Assembly: GCA_027886185.1 (NCBI GenBank)
Contig: WOAB01000619.1
Coordinates: 4,092,001-4,156,000, forward strand
DNA from: Rheum nobile
Lineage: Eukaryota > Streptophyta > Magnoliopsida > Caryophyllales > Polygonaceae
Reading direction: 5' to 3'
DNA length: 64,000 nt
The translations under genes were made by a program, and so were the position numbers. Within the stretch, counting starts at the first letter, position 1. Every line of letters begins with the position of its first letter. This document shows positions 53,904 to 62,997 of the stretch, one piece after another. The notes below the pieces were generated by a model. The model was not told the origin of the DNA. It did no database searches and saw only the letters and a program-made list of their open reading frames with translations.

Positions 53904-54161
53904 TTGCTTGTTGAGTTTACTTATCCTAGGACATTGGCGAGCATGCTTCCACCTTTTGCGAGGATTCCAGCCCGATGCCGCTCCAAGCCCCGCCCATGCG
54001 GCCATGTCTCCTTCAAAGTGTTCCAGTGGCTCACCGCCGATGCTTATATGGAGGAGCTTTCCGAGGCCTACGGCCCCTACACCAAACTCACATTGGCAGT
54101 CCATTTCCTACATGTTCCCCCGGATTATGAGGACAATTCTCCCTCAAGAAGGGGAGAGTGA
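53904..54161 (+). pseudogene. Element E integrase C-terminus
   Basis: Contains the C-terminal integrase region in a diverged form: P-C-G-H-V-S-F-K-V-F-Q-W-L-T-A-D-A-Y where F has P-R-G-D-G-P-F-Q-V-L-Q-R-I-N-D-N-A-Y. It ends D-N-S-P-S-R-R-G-E and a TGA that is made with the first bases of the 3' LTR (54159-54161). Separated from the previous frame by a TAG at 53889-53891. Confidence 0.7.
54140..54158 (+). promoter_or_regulatory. Polypurine tract of element E
   Basis: AAGAAGGGGAGAG directly before the 3' LTR TGATGGATG; it is also the coding end of the integrase tail. Confidence 0.8.
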
Positions 54162-54953
54162 TGGATGACAACCTCTATCATCAACAATGCCATCATTTGG
54201 TTGTGGCCAAGCCCCGTGACATTCGTCGCACCCTCGCTGCCAAGACACCATAGGCGCGCACCCCATGGCTGGCCAAATGGCCACAATTATCCAAGCCTTT
54301 CCAAGGTTTTTATCCCCTTTCTCTTTTAGTCATTTATTTATGTTTTGGACCTTTCTATTTTGGGCGTGTGGACCCATTTGCACATGGATCTCAGCCCACT
54401 AGCAACCCTAAGTATTTAAGTGCCTTTACTTGCTCATTTGTAACTTGGTTGAAGATTAAAGGCTTAGAGCTTATAGAAGTTGAGGTGGTCCTCCTTCAAG
54501 GGTAGAGGTGGTCCTCCCTGGTTTAAGCCTTCAATCTATCGCCATCAAGCTTGGTTATCTTTGTTTCTCTCTTTCAATCAACAAGTAGTGCATTGGGTTT
54601 TCATTTTAATACATCTTGTTCTTGGTTTACAACTCTTCAAATCAACCAAGTAACCTCCTTAGAGGCTTCCCTTGGCTTTGCCTTGTCAAACATAATCAAA
54701 CACTACCGCTGGTTCTTGGGTTTCCCTTCACTCGCCGGCCTCCACCTTTGTCGGAGCTTCGGCGACTTCACCACCTTTATTCTGTGCTTCTGCCTTCAAG
54801 AGGAGTCTCAAGGGAGTTCAAAAGCCCACCTTTGCTAGAAGAAGAAGAAGAAGAAGAAGAAGAAGAAGAAGAAGAAGAAGAAAGGAGCTAGCTTGTGCCA
54901 CGATCGAGCCATCCCGGTGAAGCAAGGCCTTCAAGCCTCCTTTTTTCACATCA
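54159..54953 (+). repeat. 3' LTR of element E
   Basis: Partner of 42535-43282. Contains a GAA microsatellite of about 14 units at 54838-54882. TATA-like motif near 54411-54423. Confidence 0.9.
54838..54882 (+). repeat. GAA microsatellite
   Basis: About 14 to 15 consecutive GAA units. The sister LTR has about four at the same place, so the expansion followed insertion of element E. Confidence 0.95.
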
Positions 54954-55450
54954 ATATCCCTTTGATTCACTTCAGACAACAGAATTGAAACCAAAATCTC
55001 TTATCTGAGATGAACACACACCAATATTATGAAGGTATTTCTGTTTGGTTATTTTTAGTTGGCTTGAGTTATCTCAAGTCGTTTCCCGTATCTTTGAGCT
55101 CCTTGATTGGTCCAGTTGGTTACATGAATCACACAACTTCAATCAATGTTTGATGCAGCAAAAAGAAGGTAAAAGAAACCAAAAAACTCGGCTCATTTAT
55201 TGTAGGAAATTCAAAGAGTTTTCGGCAAAAAATTCAAGAGTTTAAGTTGGATTAATGGAAGTGGCTTCAATTACTGTAAGTGTTTAAATGAAAGTAGTTT
55301 ATTCCAACTCAAGGGTTCTCTCCAACCTTCACACGTTTTTTTGGGTCCAGAACTTCAGCAAACTTACACAACAATGGCACGAAATTAGGTTTGCTTGCAA
55401 GAACAACTAAGATTGACTTTCAAAACAAAATTTCGAGCTTTACCTTGCGT
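54954..55450 (-). other. Element C leader, part next to the PBS
   Basis: Untranslated leader of element C between the element E insertion and the PBS. AT-rich, no coding frame I can support. 54954-54958 is the right TSD of element E. Confidence 0.6.
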
Positions 55451-55463
55451 GGCTCTGATACCA
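55451..55463 (-). promoter_or_regulatory. Met-tRNA primer-binding site of element C
   Basis: The minus strand reads TGGTATCAGAGCC, directly abutting the LTR end with no spacer. Confidence 0.88.
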
Positions 55464-56517
55464 TGTGATATGATCTGCCTTCTTTTCGTCCACAATGTAA
55501 GGATTACGCTCCAACTGAGGTCCAAGTGCAGGAAGGGACACGTCCTAGCTTCAAAGAAGGGAATCGAGCTTCGCCAAGGGAGGAAAGGTATGATGGAGGC
55601 TGGATCTGTGAGTGAGGATTTGAGGAGGGTGGAGATAAGTGTTTGGATGAGTGGATGGTGAAGGGGAGTTGCTGGATAGGTGGACTTAAAAGGAGGATGT
55701 GACGCACCCCCCAAGGAAGAACAAGCTTGAACCTCTACGATGGGATATGACTCACCCAAAGGAGAAGAACAAGAGTAGCTCGATGTAACTCACGAACTAG
55801 GAACTTTTCTTGGATAGAAATAAGCTTAAAGCTGCTGGTTTTGATAAATTCACGTGCTTACAATGAAGGGAAAGAAGGCTATATATAGCCTTGGAAAAAT
55901 AAGTTACAAGGGACCCTTGACATTCCAAGGATCACCAAGCATCACAACTGATTTAAACTTAATATCAAGCTGGCAATTGTCATTCAAAATGCTTAAGAAA
56001 ATGTTAAAAATAAAATAAAATCAAGTCCACATTGAATGCCCAACTTCACGCCCAAGTTGGCTTCAAGGGCTCGGCGTCAATGCACCCGGATGAGCCACAA
56101 GCAGCATGACCGAGCCAACTTGACTTTCCCTCGACACTCCTTGGCTCATTAGACCCTCCATGAGCCTAGATTGGAGTTCCTTGGCTTTGGCACGGGTGAT
56201 GGTACCAAGAGACGGGTCATTGCCGGCAGTAGGAGTAGAAACCCTAGCGGCCGTGCGAGCAAGGCGGGGCGAGCGGCGATGATCGAACTCTTGGCCACTT
56301 CGCTCGGCACTCTCTGGTTGCCTGGACTTCTTTGGACTAGAGGAGCCTTGTGGCGGGTTGGTGTACGGGACAAATTGGCCGGGGCCCAAAGAAGTTGGCA
56401 GAGGCAAGTTAGGGGCCGCGACGGGTGCCGGCGAGGGTGTGTCAAGGGGCAACACCTCCTGGTCATCAAGGTCTTGATGGGGCATAGTCACATCACGATA
56501 TGCTTGGGTTCTTAGCA
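55464..56517 (-). repeat. 5' LTR of element C, containing pol C-terminal coding
   Basis: Starts TGTGATATGATC on the plus strand. Matches 24795-25038 plus 27174-27865. TATA GCTATATATAGC at 55879-55890. The minus-strand frame 56063-56515 (M-P-H-Q-D-L-D-D-Q, S-S-P-K-K-S-R-Q-P-E-S-A-E, L-G-T-I-T-R-A-K-A-K-E-L-Q) is the tail of the pol polyprotein and lies within the LTR, as in element F. The right end is set at CTTAGCA (56517), where the text changes to copia-like; no TSD confirms it. Confidence 0.7.
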
Positions 56518-57333
56518 CTATGGAGATTTTCCAAAGAGGATAGAGCAAGAACTTCTGGGAGGATAGTTATAGAAGTTCTGATAAGAGGAATAGAGCATTC
56601 TGATCAAAGGGATAGTTATAGAAGTTCTGATAAGAGGGATATAGCAAGAACTTCTGGGAGGATAGATAAGGTTGTGATCACTGAAACAAAAGATGACATG
56701 TAAGGTATGCTCACAATGCTGAAATTCAAGAGGAGCAATTGGATAATCCATTGGATGAAGTGATGGAAGGTCCCTCTAATGCAAAAGTGGATCAAGCTCT
56801 TGTTAATGATGTGTGTATGGGAATGGTCAAGATGTTTAAAGGAAAGGGAATTCTTGACGATTCTGAGGTCTCAGTTCATGCTAGCTTTGCATGTAATGCT
56901 CTTGCTAACTCCTCTAGTATTATGATTGCTAACAAGGTATCTAGTCATATGAATTGGATAGTGGACACATGTGCCACTAAGAACATGATTTATGATGCTG
57001 GATTCTTGTTGCAAAAGAAATAGATAGAAAAATCTATTGTTGTTGCCTTACCTGATGGAAAGGTGAAAACAGTAGAAGTCACATGATTTGTACAGCTTAA
57101 TATGAGTTGAGTTTGTGTGATGTCTAACTTATCCATGGGTTCAAGCATAATTGTTGTCAGTTAGCAAGCTTCTTGGATGATAGTGGTTTGATTGCTACTT
57201 TACCCTAGATATTGTGAGTTTCAGGACCCTACGACTAGGAAGGAGAATAGGCAAACTCTACATAATCAAGTGCCTAAAATGTCAAAATGTTATCTACAAG
57301 AAAGTGTCAAAATGTTTCTCAAAAGAAGAATCT
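56518..57333 (+). pseudogene. Ty1/copia gag-protease remnant
   Basis: Plus-strand text with a copia-type protease motif: W-I-V-D-T-C-A-T-K-N-M-I-Y-D-A-G at about 56955-57002, where the usual D-S/T-G-A-T has Cys for Gly. A stop follows (57021-57023), then I-V-V-A-L-P-D-G-K-V-K and, further on, F-Q-D-P-T-T-R-K-E (about 57220-57245), with several stops between. 56530-56670 contains a set of short imperfect repeats of AGAACTTCTGGGAGGATAG and GTTATAGAAGTTCTGATAAG. Truncated on the left by element C and on the right by element G. Confidence 0.68.
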
Positions 57334-59721
57334 TGTAATACCCCTCATTTTTAGTAAAGAGTAATTTGGTAAATTTCCAAACTCTCGTACTATAGTCGGA
57401 TTAATTTCAGAGAAGTTCAAACATTCTGCAAAATGCTTGATCTCTGTAATTTTTCCCTGAGTGGAATAAAATAAATTCAACGTATTTTTGGGGCTTAGAA
57501 TACTCATTCGAGTGCAAAGATATTAACCGAGTACGAATATATTTAACCTGGGGTTAAAAACTCGTACCCGTACTTAACCCGGACAAAAGGCACAGATTTT
57601 TGCCTTGACCGCACCCGCGGTGGACTGGCCGCACCCTGCGGTGAAGGCCATTTTCTGAGGCGGTCAGGTGGAAGCTCGCCACACCCGCGGTGGAGCCATC
57701 GCACCCCGCGGTGTCATCATTTCTTCTCTGCAGCGCCGGACTTCAGACGTCACGTCTGAACTGAGCTGTTTGTCCATTCTGGTCGGGCGACGTAGCTGCT
57801 TGATCGACGCACCTGCTTGCTCGTGTGCTGCTTGTTGGGCTCTATAAAAGGAGAAGATCTGGAGTTGTGTTGAGCACTCCAATCCGAGCTCTCTCCCTCT
57901 CAAATCTCTCATCTCCATTGTCGCCGGAAAGCTCAAGCTCTCACCGGAATTTCGAAGCCTTCGCCGGAGCTCTTGTTAGAAGTAGTGGTGCTCTCAAAGT
58001 GGTCCTTTGGAAGTCCAAGGAATCCAGAAGTTGGAGCCACCACGAGTCGAGCCCCCGTCGTCTTCCCCGGTGAGCTTTTTCCCTCTCGTCGTGTCGTCAC
58101 TGTTACGTGACCGCACCTCCACCGCACCCGCGGTCAAAAGCCACCACACCCGCGGCAGGGCCGGCGCACCCGCGGTGTGTATGGGCTTGTGGTGTGGCTT
58201 TGTGCTTTGTGGTCTCGATCGGGGCTTCGTCCCTTCGATTTAGTTCGTCCTTCCTTAGATTCGTATATGTTATTATCGAATCTAACTTAGGGTTTCATTA
58301 TGGGTCGTTCCGTAGGGATCTGAAATCCGAGTTCTGTCCCCGTTCCGGACCCAGAAACCATCATCGTTCGAACGTTCATCTAATCTAAGGCAAGTGGCGG
58401 TTCGCTCTTGCTTATCATTCCATAATTATATTGATTATCAATTGTTCAATTGTTAATTAATTTGGGATGAATTATTGTTTTCGTTGGGAACAGTTTTGAT
58501 AAAGGATATGATTAAAACATGATATTATAATAGGTTGTATATTGTTAGAATGACGCTATTATATCTGTTATTACCGTGATGGTATTGATGTGGACTATGG
58601 TGTGCTTGAACTGTTTAGTTAGCACGAGTATTCGTAGGAACGCTACTTAGTACCTTGTGAGGTACAGTCGTTTCTTTATAACTTGGTGGTTAGGATTGAC
58701 CTAACACCATTTCTCTGGTCATGACCGTTCCATATCCGAGTATAGGGATGGTGCACTTAGCTAGTGTCACATATTTCGGGAGTTACTCCCAAGAGGTCTC
58801 TCGTCTCGGGACGAGGTGATCATGATAAAAGCTTATAACGTGATGCGCGTTTTGGAATTAAATAAGATAAGTGCCATTGTCGCACACAATTAATATATCT
58901 CAGGCGAGTAGTACAGCTAGGAAGTAGTGCAGCTAGGAAAGACTCGTCTAGACTTTGGTCAGAGTAAAGTTCTCTTTCCAATCTGAATTCGCATTGTGCG
59001 GTGAGGTTGGTCGTGAACCGAAACACCAAGTCATTTTAAACTCTTGTGTGAACTTATATGTTCCCCAACATTTGTCATACTTCCGATAAGACTCAATTCG
59101 TTGGAGTCTTCTTTTCATATGTTTCGATAAGGCTCGTTCTTTTGGAGTCTTCTCTTGATCATATTGTTTCATATATTTCAGTAGGAGTATGGTGGTTGAC
59201 TATCGTCATCGACTTTTATTCGAGAAGCGATGAGTCTAACCTAATACGACTACTTAGAACCTTTCTGTTTTACCCTTGCATAGTCTTTCATTAGACTAAC
59301 CAACCGGTTATATTCCCTTGCATGGTTGGCTGGTGTCATCCGTCTCATACGATACATCAGATAAACCGTAGTTCCGATGAAGGCTAGAAACGACGGTGAA
59401 GGCATATGGAATTTTGAAGTATTTTACCAAGGTTGAGATCCTAGGTGTGTGATCGCTAGATCAAGACTTTTGTGTCATTTATTTTAAAGACTTCCGCTGT
59501 GTTAAACATATTTTATATCAAGACTACTCTGTATTTCAGTTGTATTTCGGATTATGGATGTAATGCCGAGACAATGATTTTAATCGAAAGTTATGATATT
59601 TTGTATTATAACTGTTGTTTGATGAATTATATCAACTGGTTAAGCCTTGGGTGGCTTCGGATGTGGAATCTGAGGTCACTGGCGGTAATACTTTCAAAGA
59701 TATATATTTGGGGGTGTTACA
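57334..59721 (+). repeat. 5' LTR of element G
   Basis: 2,388 bp, TGTAATACCCCTC...GGGGGTGTTACA. TATA box TCTATAAAAG at 57841-57850, palindrome clusters of the CACCCGCGGTG type at 57608-57714 and 58109-58176, shared block at 58385-58423. Similar to the element D LTR at the start and to all A/B/D LTRs in its second half. Confidence 0.88.
57841..57850 (+). promoter_or_regulatory. TATA box of element G LTR
   Basis: TCTATAAAAG, followed by a CT-rich stretch (57890-57920). Same spacing to the two palindrome clusters as in A and D. Confidence 0.65.
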
Positions 59722-59725
59722 GATC

Positions 59726-59738
59726 TGGTATCAGAGCC
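59726..59738 (+). promoter_or_regulatory. Met-tRNA primer-binding site of element G
   Basis: TGGTATCAGAGCC, four bases after the LTR end, followed at 59742-59753 by a T run. Confidence 0.9.
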
Positions 59739-59898
59739 AATTTTTTTTTTTTTAAAACGGGTAGGCTTTAAAACATTTTCTTGGAACGGAATTTTTTATA
59801 AACCGTTTACTCGTTTAAAACTGAGAAATGTTTTCGAAGGCTCTGAATTTCCAAGTAAAATTTTTATTCTGCTGATCTAGTCGTGCCTTTTCTTTAGT

Positions 59899-60810
59899 GT
59901 GATATGGAAGAAAGCTTCTATATTTAGAAAGACTATAGAAGTCGAGGTGGCTCCGCCATCTCCAATAAGGGTAGAATTCCCGGTTCCCCTACGATGCTTT
60001 GAGATCGGAGAATCTAGTAGTCCACCCGAGGAGGTGAAGACCATACTCCCTGAGTCGGTAGTATTAGTGTCCAACGACATTGTGGTTCCTGTAGTAGAGC
60101 CTATAGAGGAGCCAAGGGAGGACACCGAGGTTGAAGAGGAATGGTTTAGGTACGCAAGAGGATACTACAACAATGATTACATGATAGAGATAATTCCCGA
60201 AGAGGAAAATCCTGAGGAAGATCCTGAAGAAGAGGAGGATCCCGAGGAAGATCCTGAAGAAGAGGAGGACCCCGAGAAGGACCTCGAGGGGCAAGGCCAC
60301 GAGTCTGATGGCTTAGAGCGCTTATTGGTGGGAAGCGAGGACCCGGGAGTGGAGTTTATCTATCCAAGTCCGGAGTTGCCGCCTGAGCAAGCATACTCGC
60401 CATTGACTCCGGCCGATTGGGAGACACTCTACGCTGAATATGGCATCAGAAGGAGTGGTCCACCCAATGCATCTGAGGACTCACAGCCTATTCCTACTCA
60501 GAGGAGGCTAGTGATGAGTCCTGACTCACGAGAGACGTTTCGCCAGAGTCAGATGATTTCCCCTGAAGAGCGCCGCTATATGGATGAGGCGGTTGAGCAT
60601 ACTCGAAGAAGGGTAAGACTAAGAGAGTCGGATGAGGTTCGTTAGAGTGTTCTCGTACCTAGGATAAGGCCGAGGACACCAGGACCGAGAAATGAGTCAT
60701 GTGCTCCAGGGCCGAGCAGGGTGAGAAGTCCATCACCAGATTCTAAACCCCGCTCGAAGAAGTCTTGTATGGGAAGTTTGCCTTATAGGAAACGTTTCAG
60801 GGCGCCTTGA
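59899..60810 (+). pseudogene. Acidic leader ORF (ORF0) of element G
   Basis: Open from about 59899 (no good ATG; a GTG begins the open stretch) to TAG 60643-60645, and in the same frame on to TGA 60808-60810. Segments in order: F-E-I-G-E-S-S-S-P-P-E-E-V-K and L-P-E-S-V-V-L-V; a Glu/Pro-rich repeat core with E-E-D-P-E-E-D-P units (60200-60290); P-A-D-W-E-T-L-Y-A-E-Y-G-I then S-Q-P-I-P-T-Q-R-R; F-R-Q-S-Q-M-I-S; and a basic tail S-R-V-R-S-P-S-P. It aligns along its length with 18445-19356 of element A, including the part beyond the TAG. No signal peptide or membrane segment. Function and family not recognised; the charge pattern, acidic centre and basic end, would suit binding to basic proteins or nucleic acid, which is only an inference. 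Confidence 0.7.
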
Positions 60811-61056
60811 TAAGGGCCGATGTTGACTGTAGTAGTTTCCTCTTCTAGTATTTCAGTGTTGTTTTGTTAAGTATAGTAATCTCCGAGCAATTTTGTCCCG
60901 TCGCTCGGGAGATTCCTTTTATAGAAGCTTGTAACTCGGTTTGAGTTCATCTATGAAAATTACCAAGTTGATCTATTCTGAGTTGATTTTTATTACGTTG
61001 AGTATATTGGAATGATATTAACGTCATAAAATACTTGGAATTTGATCGGTAAACAG

Positions 61057-62330
61057 ATGGTGAACACAAGAAACACCATTCGTGTTGGTGATGGGCCAAG
61101 CAATGACCCTAGACCAAATGTAAGGAACACTGCGAACCATGTGGATGAACACGAGACTGCTTCTAATAACCATCCAGTGGGCAATGACCAAGCTCCGGTC
61201 AACGCTCCAATGGTATTTGATGCTGCAACAATATAGGCTATTCGGGGAATTGTGATGCAAGCATTCACCGATATTATGCGACCAAATGCGCCTCAGGCAC
61301 AAGCTGTGCCAATTCCTCCAGCGGTTCCTAGATTCTAGGAGCCAGCTGTTCTTGTACCTCAAGAAGATGCTGTTAGGAATAGAGGCAACTATGGCCAAGC
61401 ACTAAAGGCCATAAGCTCTATGAGGCGTGACTGTTATGATGGGAAATGAGAGCCAGTCAGAGTGGTATATTAGTTCTTACACATGGAGCGATTGTTCCGC
61501 AATGTCGAGTGCACTGAAGCTGAGAAGGTGCACATTGCTTCCCTTCAATTGAAGGAAGTAGCTAGCGAGTGGTGGGAAGGTACCAGCCTAGCTGATCACC
61601 CTGGTTTGAACTAGGGGATGTTCAAAGCCAAAATGACTGATTGTTTCTTCTCCCGAGCTATGAGGGAAGAAAAACATAAGGAGTTCCTCTATCCGAAGAC
61701 GGATGGATTGAAACTGACTGAGCTTGCGGCCAAGTTCAATCATCTGCTACAATATGTTGGGCCGGAGGTGTCCAGTGATGAGAAAAAGATCTGGTATTTC
61801 CATGAGTGGATGAATCCAGATATTAAGCCGTTGATGGTACGTCACGGATGCTCTACTTTAGAGCAATACGTGGACGATGCTTACAAGTTGGAGGTAACTC
61901 TGGAGGAGACAACAAAGAAGCGTAATCGCCAGAGGTCAATGCAGAATCAACCTCAGGCAAGTGGATTCAAGCGTCCTGCACCACCGTCTAATTTTGTCAA
62001 GTCTAGCAAAGCAAAGACGGATATGACTCATGGAAGGTCTACGCAGCAATCGGGTCAAGGCAAGAATCTGATTCAATGTTACAATTGTGGTGCATCAGGA
62101 CACAAAAGCAATGCGTGTCTGAAGGAAAGGAAGACATGCTTCGGTTGTGGAAATGAAGGGCACGTGCAGAAATTCTGTCTGCAGGAAAGGCAGAAAGGAG
62201 CTGAATCACAGCAGGGATCTGTTATTCAAAACAATCGACCCAGTTTTAAACCAGTGGAAGCTCTTAGTCCTTCGATGCAGACAACTGCACAGAACAAGGG
62301 GAAAGCCCCAGCTGCTTCTGGAGGTCAGGG
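61057..62330 (+). pseudogene. gag: Element G Gag
   Basis: Starts M-V-N-T-R-N-T. Five in-frame stops lie in the first 560 bases: TAG 61234, TAG 61336, TGA 61447, TAG 61471 and TAG 61612. After that the frame is open. Retrotrans_gag domain with H-M-E-R-L-F-R-N-V-E-C-T-E and E-V-A-S-E-W-W-E; basic linker K-K-R-N-R-Q-R; zinc knuckles C-Y-N-C-G-A-S-G-H...C and C-F-G-C-G-N-E-G-H...C (62078-62185). The first TAG sits at the same codon as the first TAG in element D. Confidence 0.87.
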
Positions 62331-62997
62331 TCAACGCCTTTACGAGATGCGTGAGGTTGATGGACCCAATGCTCCAATTGCTCAAGGTACTGTATACCTT
62401 CATTCTACTTCAGTATGTATATTGTTTGATTCAGGTGCTACTCATTCTTTCATTTCGGAAAATTGTGTTAGTAAGTTAGGCTTAGTATGCAACAAGGTTT
62501 GTGAACCTTTCGTTGTGAATCTTCCTAATGGTGAACATTTAGTGGGCACCAAGCGTTTGTCAGAATTTCCAATTACCATTCAGGTTAAGAAGTTCGAAGC
62601 AGATTTGATCTGTATAGCCATGGCTCCATACGACATTATTCTCGATATGGATTGGCTGACGTGTCATGGGGCGGTAATCGATTTTAGCTGAAGGACTGTG
62701 ATGGTGTCATTTAGGGGCCAATATGTATGCAAGTTTAAGGGTCGTGATGACGCTGATAACGGCATGCTTATCAATGTGATGGCTGCGTTTAAGCTACTTC
62801 GATAAGGTTGTGTCGGGTACCTGTGCTATCTGGACGAGCCCAAGAAAGATGAACCTTCAGTTCCTGATATTCCGGTCGTTTGTGAGTTTCCAGACGTCTT
62901 TCCGGAGGAGATTCCTGTTTTACCCCCGTATCGTGATGTAGAGTTTACTATTGATCTCGAGCCTAGTACCGCACCGATTTTTAAAGCACCGTACCGG
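62331..62997 (+). pseudogene. pol: Element G protease and protease-RT spacer
   Basis: Same frame as gag. Protease active site I-L-F-D-S-G-A-T-H-S-F (about 62418-62450) and flap/core M-A-P-Y-D-I-I-L-D-M-D-W-L. Stops at TGA 62689-62691 and TAA 62803-62805. The spacer V-F-P-E-E-I-P-V-L precedes RT. Confidence 0.87.

Larger units (their letters stand above)
42535..54953 (+). mobile_element. Element E: non-autonomous CRM-like element with intact gag frame, inserted in element C
   Basis: LTRs 42535-43282 (748 bp) and 54159-54953 (795 bp), TG...CA, with a perfect TSD ATATC at 42530-42534 and 54954-54958. PBS 43286-43299, gag 44297 onward, then element F inserted at 45957, then protease, a rearranged RNase H/integrase-like reading and an integrase C-terminus up to the PPT at 54140-54158. 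No RT palm or fingers are found between protease and RNase H, so it cannot replicate alone. Confidence 0.9.
24795..56517 (-). mobile_element. Element C: CRM/Reina-like Ty3/gypsy element carrying three large insertions
   Basis: 3' LTR from 24795 (interrupted by a solo LTR), pol and gag remnants on the minus strand, PBS at 55451-55463 and 5' LTR at 55464-56517. The internal region is interrupted by element D (29741-40940) and element E (42535-54953); across both, C's own sequence continues in register. The gag domain and zinc knuckle, the protease I-I-D-G-G-S-C and the RT R-E-S-L-S-P-C match the CRM/Reina side of plant chromoviruses. A deletion joins RNase H directly to the end of the polyprotein inside the LTR, removing integrase. 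Flanking bases GCCGA (left) and CTATG (right) do not match, so no TSD supports these outer limits. Confidence 0.8.
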
